From contig NZ_JAHBYD010000006.1 in the NCBI RefSeq assembly GCF_019636135.1, positions 62,001-126,000 on the forward strand: 64,000 bases of DNA, in the 5' to 3' direction. Below the pieces are notes generated by a model. The model saw only the letters and a list, made by a program, of their open reading frames with translations. It had not been told where the DNA came from and did no database searches. The translations under genes were made by a program, and so were the position numbers. Of the stretch, positions 47,081 to 56,077 are shown piece after piece; within the stretch, counting starts at the first letter, position 1; each line of letters opens with the position of its first letter. Source of the DNA: Phenylobacterium sp. (GTDB lineage: Bacteria > Pseudomonadota > Alphaproteobacteria > Caulobacterales > Caulobacteraceae).

Positions 47081-48658
47081 TCAGGTCTTCTCGAACTTCA
47101 GCTTGTAGAGCTTCTTAAGAACCGCCTCGACGACCTCCCGGTACGCGGCAATATCCTTGTCACTGATGCCGGCCGACGCGCGCTTGTGAACCAGATCACA
47201 GCGTAGATTATAATAGTGGCCAATCTTGCTCCACGTCGCCGCGGACAGATTGACGTATTTCTTGATCTCGCTCTGAACGAGGTGACGCTGCTTGAACATC
47301 GTCAGTAGCTGTCCGTCCGAGTAATGCGCGCCCGAGTCGTTGACGAGGTACTCCTTGAACGCGATCTCCAGAGTGCTGTCCAAGAGGATCAGCACGATCC
47401 GGTTCTTTTGCTCCAGCTTCTGTTTTCCGATCAGGTCCGCTGCGATCACGCCCTCATAGAGACCTCGAACCCAGGGTTTCGTCTTGACCAGTTTCGCATT
47501 CGACTGCGTGACGACATCACCGTATCGCGGCCGTGATTTCGGTGCGGGTGCCAAGTACGACTTCTTCGCGGTAGGGAAATCATCGATCGGGATGTCGACG
47601 ATCTTGCCAGTCTTGTGACGGAACACCTGATCTTGCCATTCGCCCTGCCACGCGCGCGACACGGTGGCGTAGTCCTTGACCACCGTGACCAGCCAGCCCT
47701 GGAGCGCGACAAACACGGGGTGCTTGGTGCTAATGTCTGACTTGCTGCTGTTCCATGGCATTGCGCCCGCTTCGCCATGAAGCGATACAATAATCTTCGT
47801 GAGCGACACCTTCGGGTGGGGCAATCCCGCCAGACCCTTGGTAAATCCCACGTCGAAGGTCTTCAGACCGCGAGCGAACAGGCGATCGTTTCCATAAAAG
47901 TAGACGCCATACTCACCGGACGCCGGACTGGATTCGTTGCTAAGGCCCGCCAGGACTTCAACCTTGATGACGGTGCCATCGTCGGCTTGGATTTGGCCAT
48001 GGTAGCGGTGTGGTAGGTAGTTGGGCGGATACGCCCAGTTGTCGAAAAACTCCGGGCCGATTGGATCATTATTGACGCGGATCGTGACCTGCCCGTCCTT
48101 CAGAAACTTTCCGTAGGTGGCGCCAAGGTGCAGCTTCAGACCGTCGATGGCGTCCTCGTTGATCGCCACACGTAGTTTTTGGAGGTCGACTCGTGTGGTC
48201 CCTTTGGGAAGAGGATCCACCTCGTAGTAGGGCAAGTCCCACGTGGTCTCGTCGTCGATCCAGGGATCGTCGAATTCGATCCGGAATGTCGGCCCTGACC
48301 CGAACCGCGTTGTGACCTTGATGTCCTGGGCGAGCGCGACCATCGCTCGCTTCGTACCGACGCCAAAGAAGCCGATAATCTCGTCGCCCGATGCCGAGCC
48401 CGTCTGGCCGGGGCCAACGATGACGCTCAGCTCCTTTTCAGCGACGCCGCCGGCGTCATCTTCAACGCAGATGGTCTTCTGATCCTCGTTCAGAATGACC
48501 TTGATCGTTACGGCACCCTTGCGGCCGCCCCGTACCCACACGTCCAAGCCATTGTCGACCAGCTCACAGATCGACTTGTTGAGGTCGTAGTCTGCGATGA
48601 TCGATTGGTAGACGCGCTTGGACGGCACCGCGCTGACGGTGTCTACGAGCCTTTTCAT
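47081..48658 (-). CDS. GHKL (HSP90-like) ATPase with C-terminal HEPN-like motif
   Basis: A 525-residue protein with an N-terminal GHKL ATPase: N-box ELVDNGLD (32-39), G1 DDAGGV (67-72) and G2 GFFGVGTKRA (96-105), followed by a transducer-like middle region. The last ~130 residues are helical and contain R486-x4-H491 (RCDLVH), the Rx4-6H signature of HEPN ribonucleases. The fusion suggests an ATPase sensor or clamp controlling an RNase toxin; this is inference. An ATG at 48673 would add five residues. It lies upstream of, and on the same strand as, SIR2-HerA. Third-codon-position use is AT-richer than in core genes. Confidence 0.75.
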   Translation of the reverse strand: MKRLVDTVSAVPSKRVYQSIIADYDLNKSICELVDNGLDVWVRGGRKGAVTIKVILNEDQKTICVEDDAGGVAEKELSVIVGPGQTGSASGDEIIGFFGVGTKRAMVALAQDIKVTTRFGSGPTFRIEFDDPWIDDETTWDLPYYEVDPLPKGTTRVDLQKLRVAINEDAIDGLKLHLGATYGKFLKDGQVTIRVNNDPIGPEFFDNWAYPPNYLPHRYHGQIQADDGTVIKVEVLAGLSNESSPASGEYGVYFYGNDRLFARGLKTFDVGFTKGLAGLPHPKVSLTKIIVSLHGEAGAMPWNSSKSDISTKHPVFVALQGWLVTVVKDYATVSRAWQGEWQDQVFRHKTGKIVDIPIDDFPTAKKSYLAPAPKSRPRYGDVVTQSNAKLVKTKPWVRGLYEGVIAADLIGKQKLEQKNRIVLILLDSTLEIAFKEYLVNDSGAHYSDGQLLTMFKQRHLVQSEIKKYVNLSAATWSKIGHYYNLRCDLVHKRASAGISDKDIAAYREVVEAVLKKLYKLKFEKT

Positions 48659-48849
48659 GCCCACCCCGAGCATTTATTTCGTTGCTTCAAATGGATGGCG
48701 CCAATTGTAGCGCTTAGCAATGCGCGCCTTAGTAGAACCGCCTCACGCACGGCCGGCTCCAGGGGAGACCCCCGGGTGGGACATCAACTGCCGCGCCGTA
48801 ACCGACCGCGAAAGCATTGCTGTGGCGACATCCAAGCGTACAAGTTGCT
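48659..48849. promoter_or_regulatory. Divergent promoter region between the GHKL and nuclease-STAND genes
   Basis: 191 bp separate two divergent defence genes, so both promoters must lie here. I see no strong palindrome and no clear -35/-10 pair. The region is less GC-rich than the flanking chromosome. Confidence 0.4.
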
Positions 48850-51800
48850 ATGATGAAGGCTACGAGTTCTCGCCCAGGGAAACGCAGAGAGGCAGTCACG
48901 CCCACCAGCCCCGAAGTCACAGGGGGTGCCGGTTTCACTTTCGAAGACACGGTCACGGCCTATTACCTCGCGGCCCTCGTCGGCGAACACGGCGCAAGAG
49001 GGCTTGAGCGGACCATCGTCCAGCGAGTGGCTCTACAGAGGGCCGCACTCGGCTTGCCCTTGGATGACGTCATCGTCGATGGCAAGGACGCCGTCGGAAC
49101 GCGCCGCCTCAGCGTTCAGGTCAAGCGCAGCTTCCGCGTCTCCGCAGCGAAGACTAACGCCGACTTCTTCGACGTTGTGGCCCGCGCGCAAGCGACCCTC
49201 GACCTGCCGGAGTTCCAGGAGGGTCGGGATAGGATTGGCGTGGCAGCCGAGACATTCCTGGGTGACACGGTTCGCCAAGCGAAGGCCGTGTGCGACTGGG
49301 CCCGCGACAGCGCCACACCCGAAGACTTTCTCGAGCGTATTAAGCTGCAGAGGTTTGCCGCTGAAGCCAAGCGAGGGGTGCTAGTCGCCGTGCGAAAGGC
49401 GCTTGGCGCGGCGTTGGGCGCGCCGGCCACGGACGCGCAGGTCCATAGGTTCTTCCGGCACTTCGTGCTGCTGCGCTTCGACCTCCTGGGCGAGGCCCCC
49501 CAGGACGCCGATCTGGTCTTGGACCGCATCCGCACGAGCTTGCGGCCGAGTGCGGCAGACCAAGCTCCGGCCGTCTGGGACCGGCTGCGTCTGGTGGCGC
49601 GGGAAGCGGCTGGAAATGCCGGCAGCTTTGACTTGGCAGCCCTGCGCGCGCGGTTGGACGACGTGGCGAGCCTGGCGGTCAGCCGCTCAGTGGCGGCTGA
49701 CGTGGCCCGACTCGAGACGGAGTCCTGGGCCGCGCTGAGCTCGATCAACCATAGCGTAGATGGCTTTACCGTCCCTCGCGACGACCGGGTTGACGAACTC
49801 TTTGCTCGGCTGGGATCGCGACGGTTCCTACAGATCCTCGGTCAGCCGGGTGTCGGTAAATCGGCGATCTTGCGTGCGGTCGCCGAGCGCGCGGCGGGGA
49901 CGGGTCCCATCCTGGTGCTCAAGGCCGATCGCCTTGTGACGGGAGGCTGGCCTGCTTTCGCGCAGCGTCATCGGCTTGAGTCCGCCAAGCCGCGCGAGCT
50001 GTTGGCCCAGATGGCGGCCCTCGGCGAACCGATCCTCTTCATCGACGGTCTCGATCGGATCAGTCGCGACGAACGGGCCGTCCTAAGCGAGCTGCTCACG
50101 CCGATCCTCGAAGACCCACTGCTGTCGGACTGGCGCATCGTCGCGACGGCCCGGGACGGAGCGACCGAACACCTTCGCCAGTGGTTGCCCCGGCAGCTCA
50201 TTGGCGCCGACGGCTTCGAAACCCTGCGAGTGGAGCCGCTGAGCGGTGCCGAGTGCCAAGTCCTCGTGAAGGCGAAACCGGGACTGCAACCCCTCTTGTA
50301 TGGCGCTCCAGCGGTTCGTGAGATCGCACGACGCCCCTTCTTCCTAGCTGTACTTGCCCGTTTGGCCGCTGTGCCGAACGCGCCGCCTCCAGCCAGTGAG
50401 ACGGAGCTTCTATCCGTTTGGTGGAGAGGCGGGGGCTACGACGCCGAGGGTGCGGACCGGGGGCGACGCCAGGAGTGCCTGCTCGAGCTGGCGGCCAGAG
50501 GCGCCGGCTCGCTTGGCCGCGGCATGCCTATTCGACGGCTGGACCATGATGCGATCGAGCCATTGAGGTCGGATGGCGTCCTCAACGATGCCGAGTCGGG
50601 GCACACGGTCTCCTTTCACCACGACATCTTCTTTGAGTGGGCATTCACCCACCTTTTAATCGATGCCGGCCCGAATTGGCGGGATCGACTTACCGAGGCG
50701 AGCGAGCCGCCTGCGCTGGGGCGGCCGGTCGAGCTGTTGTCCCAGCTGAGGTTTGAGCGCGACCAAGCCTGGTCCGACGAGCTGACAGCTCTCGAAGGCG
50801 CGGCGACACGGAGTCAGTGGATTCGCGCCTGGTTGCTGGGCCCACTCTCGTCGCCGCGGTTCGAAGAGTTCAGCGATCAGTTTTCAGACGCGGTTCGGCC
50901 GAACGCGAACGATCGGCTGGAAAAGCTACTCACATGGTTCCAAGCGGTGCGGACCGACGCACACCCCGGGATCCTATCCTCGGGGACGGTCGCACTTACG
51001 GACTCCCTAGATCGGATGCGCCTAGCGGACGCCTTAGGCATCCCAGCCGACATTGCAGCCTGGCGCCGCCTACTGGCTTGGCTGCTTTCGGCGCCAGACG
51101 CCATTCCACCCCCGCTTTGGCCTGCGGCCGTCACCCTTATGGAGGTCTGGCAGCGGACCGCAGGCGGATTCGACAACCCGATCTCGAGGGCCCTTCTCGC
51201 TCAGGCCAATACTTGGCTGATAACGCTCGAAGACACCCTCCATCCCGAGGAGTGGCGGACCCTGCGCGAGATCGACGGACTGGACCGAGAACAGACCGAG
51301 GCGCTCGAAACTCAGCTTCGGACGCTTCTTCTGCGGGGATCGCAAGTCTACCCAGAAATTGCTGAAGCTTATCTGCGGCACCTCGCTGAACGCCCGGCGG
51401 TCAACGCCCGCGTCTGGTCGGAGCTGGCGTACGTGTCGGATGCTTTGGCGGCCGCGGCGCCGGCCATCTTCATCGACGCGTTGCTCGCGGCCGCCCTGGA
51501 TCCGTTGCCGAAAGAGAACGTCGCGCGTGCGGAGCGCGACTACCAGGAGCGGATGAAAGCAGCCGATGAGGCGCAGGACGAGCGCGAGGCTGAGCTTCTC
51601 CGTCCCGTCATCTACCATCCCGGTGTTAATCGCTGGGACTGGGACCAGCTGTCCCTCGATCGGCTCGGCCAGGCCTTCTATCCACCGACGCCGGACACAG
51701 AACCTTTCCGGTCGCTATTCGCCCGGGCGCCCGCCGACGGTCTGCGGCTAGTTAAGACGCTCGCCAATCATGCGGTGGCCGCGTGGCGCGAGCTGAACGA

Positions 51801-54183
51801 AGTGGATTACGAGCGCCGGGCAACGCCCATCCCGCTGAAGTTACAGTTCCCGTGGGGAGAAGAGACCTACTGGGGCACCTGGCGCGAGTACGTTGCCTTC
51901 CGCGCCTGCTTTGCGCCTCACATCCTTGAGGCCGGCCTCATGGCAATGGAGGACTGGGCCTTCCAGCAGCTCGAAGGCGGTCGCGACTTGGACGCTATCA
52001 TAGAGGATCTTGCGAAAGGGGCTCATCACCCTGCGGTCCTCGGTATCTGTGTGGCTCTCTTCGCCACAAAACCTGCTTACACCCGAACCACGCGCGCCCT
52101 CGCCACGGCGCAGCGGCTCTGGGATTGGGACTTGGTACGGTTCATCAAGATGGACCAGGGTCCCTGCGCCAATCTCATCGGCGCCATGGGTCGGGAAGAA
52201 TACGTTGCGTCGCTACGGCGGGCCAACGAACGGCCCGCGCGGAAGGTGCTTCTGCGGAACGCCGCCCTCGGCTTCCTGTTCGACCCAGAGCTTCGGGACG
52301 AGTTCAGCGCCGCTGTCGCGGCCTTCGCGGAAAATCCGCCGTTCGAGTTCGAGGAGCAGAAGCAGGATCCGGAAACCGTGGAACAGCTAAAGCGCGACGC
52401 GAGACATCGCGCGGCGGCCGGCGACCCGGCGAACTACACCACCCAACCGGTGGAGCAAGGGGTGGAAGTCCGATTCGTCAATCCCCACGCCGAGGAGCCC
52501 GAGGCGCAGGCTGCGGTCGCCCAGCATGACGCCATGAGCCGTTGGCTCCGCCTTGCGTCGTGGACGCGAGCGAAGCTTGAGAGTGATGGTGACGCGAAGT
52601 CCCTTACGATTGAACAAGCCATCGCCGAAGCGCAGGCCTTGGACGAAGAGAATCTCTTCCGAAGGGTATTTGCGACCGGCGACCTGACAGAGATCCGCCG
52701 GGCGGGGGTGGTGGGGGCTGCGGCGGCCGTGCTCCTGGAGCCTGAGGCCCAGGCGGTCCACTTCGAGTGGGCGGAGTCTGTCGTATTCCGCGCCCTCGAA
52801 ACGCCGGAGCCTCAGGACGGACCGACGATCCCGGAGTCCGCTGTCCTATTTCACCCGCTTCTCTATGCCCCTCTCGGTTTGGCCGCACTGGTGCGTGCCG
52901 GGGCCGCCTCGGCAGATGATGCGCGGAGCATGCTTCTGCAGCTGATCTATCATCCGCTGTACGAGGTCTCAGTCCGGGCGACCCGCGCCATTTGCTCCCT
53001 TGCCGCAACGGAGCCCCGGCTCGTGTGGAGCGCCGCGGTGCTGGTTGTTGATCTATCCATCCGGGCCGACACGCGGCGCGCCTACTTCAGGGACCGGGAA
53101 GGCACTCACAAGGCCCTGTGGGAGGCGCGCGAAGCGTCCGTCCGCGCGGCGCTTGACGCCCATTTCGGTGGGGCAGAGCCTTCCCCTCCAGCCATTCCAA
53201 TGCCGGTCGAGCCTCCTCCTCCCGCGAGAGGGCGTGGCTTCGATCTCGGGGATGACGAGCCGGACGACGAGCCGCAGCGGCGCCTGGACGTCGAGTTCCT
53301 GCGGCGGCAGTTGACCGAGCTGCGGCCCGCCGTCCTTCGGGAGGTTGGGCGGCAGGTGGAGATGCGCGCGCTCGGTTTCGATCTGCTGAAGTGGACGATC
53401 GAAAAGCACCGTCCGGACAAGCGAGGGCGCCGCGGACGGAACGCGACCGCCCTTTGGGAGTGGCGCTCGACCCTCATGGCTTGGCTGTTCGAGGCGACCG
53501 CCGATCTCGACGCGGCCGAGGTCGTAAGGCTCGTGATCGAGCCGATATGCGAGCTGCCCGACGAGCCTGCGCTCGCCTACCTGCGGGACTACGCCAATGT
53601 TCTGGTGTGCCGCGACCTCTACGACAGCCCCAATGTCGCCGAGCGTACGCTGGGAATCCTGCGGCGCATCGCCGAGCGGGTGGCTGACCAAGCGCGTTCC
53701 TGGCGCGACGACATTCTGGACGATGGTTTGACCATTGTGCGCTTGCTGTTTGGAACCGCCATCTCCGGGGCGAGCGGCGCCACACGGTTCGCGAACGGCG
53801 ACTACCGTGACCTGCCGCTCATTCTGCCCTTTGTCGAGACGATCATGTCGCGGCTGCTCGGACGCACAGCGGTAGTGAGGGCTTGGCTCACTCTGGTCGA
53901 GCGGGCGATCGACCACTACCCCGCGGAGGCCTTCGCCCGGCAGGCCAAGGTCGTCCTGTCCGACAAGGACTATGGTCGCGCCCTTCGCGCCGTGGGCGCG
54001 TCGGCGCGCTTTTCCAACATCATCCAGGCGATCGCCGAGCGCGAAGCTCTGCCTCAGCACGTAGCAGACGTCTTTCTACGCCTGCTCGACACCTTGATCG
54101 ACCATGGCGATCGCCGGGCGGCGGCGTTGCAGCGCGGTGAGCTGTTCCGTCGTATGCCGCGCCAGATATTGGCTATGGCATAG
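48850..54183 (+). CDS. Giant Cap4/DUF4297-like nuclease - STAND NTPase - solenoid protein (Avs-like)
   Basis: A 1777-residue protein. The N-terminal ~220 residues look like the Cap4/DUF4297 nuclease class: GFTFEDTVTAYYLAALV, D72-D73...D77 and Q90-V-K92, a PD-(D/E)xK-type core. A STAND NTPase follows, with Walker A GQPGVGKS at 331-338 and Walker B LFIDGLD with D399. The remaining ~1250 residues are helical repeats (TPR/HEAT-like) interrupted by a Pro-rich linker near 1444-1470. This is the plan of Avs/NLR-like immune proteins, in which the repeats bind a phage protein and the N-terminal nuclease then degrades DNA. The ATG at 48850 or 48853 is likely; no good ribosome site is seen. Confidence 0.8.
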   Translation: MMKATSSRPGKRREAVTPTSPEVTGGAGFTFEDTVTAYYLAALVGEHGARGLERTIVQRVALQRAALGLPLDDVIVDGKDAVGTRRLSVQVKRSFRVSAAKTNADFFDVVARAQATLDLPEFQEGRDRIGVAAETFLGDTVRQAKAVCDWARDSATPEDFLERIKLQRFAAEAKRGVLVAVRKALGAALGAPATDAQVHRFFRHFVLLRFDLLGEAPQDADLVLDRIRTSLRPSAADQAPAVWDRLRLVAREAAGNAGSFDLAALRARLDDVASLAVSRSVAADVARLETESWAALSSINHSVDGFTVPRDDRVDELFARLGSRRFLQILGQPGVGKSAILRAVAERAAGTGPILVLKADRLVTGGWPAFAQRHRLESAKPRELLAQMAALGEPILFIDGLDRISRDERAVLSELLTPILEDPLLSDWRIVATARDGATEHLRQWLPRQLIGADGFETLRVEPLSGAECQVLVKAKPGLQPLLYGAPAVREIARRPFFLAVLARLAAVPNAPPPASETELLSVWWRGGGYDAEGADRGRRQECLLELAARGAGSLGRGMPIRRLDHDAIEPLRSDGVLNDAESGHTVSFHHDIFFEWAFTHLLIDAGPNWRDRLTEASEPPALGRPVELLSQLRFERDQAWSDELTALEGAATRSQWIRAWLLGPLSSPRFEEFSDQFSDAVRPNANDRLEKLLTWFQAVRTDAHPGILSSGTVALTDSLDRMRLADALGIPADIAAWRRLLAWLLSAPDAIPPPLWPAAVTLMEVWQRTAGGFDNPISRALLAQANTWLITLEDTLHPEEWRTLREIDGLDREQTEALETQLRTLLLRGSQVYPEIAEAYLRHLAERPAVNARVWSELAYVSDALAAAAPAIFIDALLAAALDPLPKENVARAERDYQERMKAADEAQDEREAELLRPVIYHPGVNRWDWDQLSLDRLGQAFYPPTPDTEPFRSLFARAPADGLRLVKTLANHAVAAWRELNEVDYERRATPIPLKLQFPWGEETYWGTWREYVAFRACFAPHILEAGLMAMEDWAFQQLEGGRDLDAIIEDLAKGAHHPAVLGICVALFATKPAYTRTTRALATAQRLWDWDLVRFIKMDQGPCANLIGAMGREEYVASLRRANERPARKVLLRNAALGFLFDPELRDEFSAAVAAFAENPPFEFEEQKQDPETVEQLKRDARHRAAAGDPANYTTQPVEQGVEVRFVNPHAEEPEAQAAVAQHDAMSRWLRLASWTRAKLESDGDAKSLTIEQAIAEAQALDEENLFRRVFATGDLTEIRRAGVVGAAAAVLLEPEAQAVHFEWAESVVFRALETPEPQDGPTIPESAVLFHPLLYAPLGLAALVRAGAASADDARSMLLQLIYHPLYEVSVRATRAICSLAATEPRLVWSAAVLVVDLSIRADTRRAYFRDREGTHKALWEAREASVRAALDAHFGGAEPSPPAIPMPVEPPPPARGRGFDLGDDEPDDEPQRRLDVEFLRRQLTELRPAVLREVGRQVEMRALGFDLLKWTIEKHRPDKRGRRGRNATALWEWRSTLMAWLFEATADLDAAEVVRLVIEPICELPDEPALAYLRDYANVLVCRDLYDSPNVAERTLGILRRIAERVADQARSWRDDILDDGLTIVRLLFGTAISGASGATRFANGDYRDLPLILPFVETIMSRLLGRTAVVRAWLTLVERAIDHYPAEAFARQAKVVLSDKDYGRALRAVGASARFSNIIQAIAEREALPQHVADVFLRLLDTLIDHGDRRAAALQRGELFRRMPRQILAMA

Positions 54184-54299
54184 TCAGAATCAGCGAATTT
54201 GGTCCGCCACAAACACCCCGACCTCGCTTCGCCTAACTCCTGGCGTGTCAGAGACGGATTGGGCATCGAGATGGCGGATCGCGATTCAACCGCTCCTAT

Positions 54300-54327
54300 G
54301 TTCGTAAGACGAACTGCACACTTGTGT
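54300..54327 (+). promoter_or_regulatory. Palindromic operator candidate upstream of the restriction operon
   Basis: GTTCGT-AAG-ACGAAC (54300-54314) is an inverted repeat with perfect 6-bp arms, and ACACTTGTGT follows at 54318-54327. TTGACC at 54327-54332 is a -35 candidate, though the -10 is poor. The site is 70-80 bp upstream of the small ribbon-helix-helix gene, a natural position for autoregulation. Confidence 0.45.
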
Positions 54328-54382
54328 TGACCGCGGCGGTGGCGGAGCCCATCCCTTGGGTCGAGAACAAAAGGTGATTCGG

Positions 54383-54565
54383 ATGGGTGACGTATTCCGC
54401 GTGCAGGTGCTCCTGCGGCCGGGCGAGGCGGAACGCTTCGAACGCTTCTGTCACGAGCGAGGGCACAAGAAGTCGACGCTCATCGCGCGGCTTATCCGAG
54501 AGCACCTTGACCGCGAGGATTTCGAGACGCGCCCGATCGTCCTACCGCGGAGGGCGGTCGGATGA
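54383..54565 (+). CDS. Small ribbon-helix-helix regulator of the restriction operon
   Basis: A 60-residue protein: a short strand (VFRVQVLL) followed by two helices (PGEAERFERFCHERG and KKSTLIARLIREHLDRE), the CopG/Arc/MetJ pattern. The ATG at 54383 has AAGG upstream; a GTG three codons earlier is possible. Its stop overlaps the methyltransferase start (ATGA). By analogy with controller proteins of restriction-modification systems it probably times expression of the operon; this is inference from position and fold. Confidence 0.65.
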   Translation: MGDVFRVQVLLRPGEAERFERFCHERGHKKSTLIARLIREHLDREDFETRPIVLPRRAVG

Positions 54566-56058
54566 GCCTGACCGCCGAGCAGGCCGTTCTAAGCAAGATC
54601 GCCAGGCTAAGTCATGGCGGTGCACCACGCGTGCTCGACCTCTTCGCAGGATGCGGAGGGCTTTCGCTGGGCTTTCAGGCGGCGGGCTTTGAGATTGCCG
54701 CTGCTGTCGAATTCGATCCTGACGCCGCCGCCTCCCACGGTGCCAATTTTCATCCCGGCGATCCGCGGCACGCCGTGGCGCGGGACATCACGCGGCTCAC
54801 CCCGGAGGACTTGGCTGACGAGCTGGAGCTAGGCGACGTCGTCTCGGCCGTGGACGTGATCGTTGGCGGACCTCCCTGTCAGGCGTTCGCGCGCGTAGGT
54901 CGCTCGAAGCTGCGCGAGATCGACGAGCATCCAGAGGCCTTCAAGCACGATCCGCGGGCTCAACTCTATCTGGAGTACCTCCACTACGTGGAGGCCTTCC
55001 GGCCCCTGGCCCTCCTCATGGAGAACGTACCGGACATACTGAATCACGGCGGCCAGAACGTCGCCGAGGAGACCTGCGAAGTCCTGCGCGAGAAGGGCTA
55101 CGTTGCCGGCTACACGCTGCTGAACGCCTCCTATTTCGGCGTCCCGCAGATGCGCGAGCGAATGATCCTCGTCGCTTACCGTAAGGAACTCGGCATCGAC
55201 GTGAGCTTCCCTGCGCCCACGCACTACATGAAGCTGCCGCCCGGCTATGCCGGGAGCCGGCAGGTGGCGCTGAAGTTTCTGAGCGGGCTGAAGCCGGGCG
55301 AGGCGATCAGCTATGTCGAGGCGCCTGCTCCGGACCCGGCGCTGCCCCCGGCTATCACGGCGGAGGACGCTCTCAGCGACCTGCCGCCGATCACCCTGCA
55401 TCTGGAGGGCAAGCTTCGCCGCGGCGCCCGTCGTTTCGAGGACCTGATCGCCTACGACCGTGCACCCTCGGGCATCTACGGCGCCCTGATGCGGACGTGG
55501 CCGGGCTACACCAACGACGAGGGCCTGCGCGATCACGTGATCCGCTACCTGCCGCGGGACTGGAAGCTCTTCGCCAGACTCAATCCGGGAGACCAGTACC
55601 CCGAGGCCCATCGCCACGCCGTGATCATGTTCAACGAGGAACTGGCGCGTCTCGTGAAGAAGGGAAAAGCGCCGGCCGAAGGGTCGGATGCCTGGAACGA
55701 CCTCTGGGATAGCTTCGTGCCGCCCTACGACGTCGGCAAATTCCCCAACAAGTGGCGCAAGATGGAGCCGGACCTGCCTGCGCGGACGCTGATGGCCCAC
55801 CTCGGCAAGGACAGTTACAGCCACATCCACTATGACAGCGCCCAGGCGCGGACGATCTCGGTGCGCGAGGCCGCCCGTCTTCAGTCTTTCCCGGATGGAT
55901 TCGTGTTCTGCGGAACCATGAACCCGGCGTTCCGTCAGATTGGCAACGCGGTCCCGCCGCTGCTTGGCAAGGCGATCGCAACTGAGATGATGTCGACGCT
56001 GCGCACCGCGCTGCAGAGGCGTGAAGACGCAAGCCTCAATTCGGCGGCAGCGGTCTAG
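54562..56058 (+). CDS. DNA (cytosine-C5) methyltransferase
   Basis: A 498-residue Dcm-type enzyme. The motifs are in the usual order: motif I DLFAGCGGLSLGFQAAGF, motif IV GGPPCQAF with catalytic Cys106, motif VI ENV, motif VIII QMRERM, motif IX RTLMAHLGKDSYSHI and motif X QIGNAVPP. A ~130-residue target-recognition region precedes motif IX. It is the modification subunit of the operon. The target sequence cannot be read from the protein. Confidence 0.95.
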   Translation: MSLTAEQAVLSKIARLSHGGAPRVLDLFAGCGGLSLGFQAAGFEIAAAVEFDPDAAASHGANFHPGDPRHAVARDITRLTPEDLADELELGDVVSAVDVIVGGPPCQAFARVGRSKLREIDEHPEAFKHDPRAQLYLEYLHYVEAFRPLALLMENVPDILNHGGQNVAEETCEVLREKGYVAGYTLLNASYFGVPQMRERMILVAYRKELGIDVSFPAPTHYMKLPPGYAGSRQVALKFLSGLKPGEAISYVEAPAPDPALPPAITAEDALSDLPPITLHLEGKLRRGARRFEDLIAYDRAPSGIYGALMRTWPGYTNDEGLRDHVIRYLPRDWKLFARLNPGDQYPEAHRHAVIMFNEELARLVKKGKAPAEGSDAWNDLWDSFVPPYDVGKFPNKWRKMEPDLPARTLMAHLGKDSYSHIHYDSAQARTISVREAARLQSFPDGFVFCGTMNPAFRQIGNAVPPLLGKAIATEMMSTLRTALQRREDASLNSAAAV

Positions 56059-56077
56059 GTCGGGATCCACATAGCCC

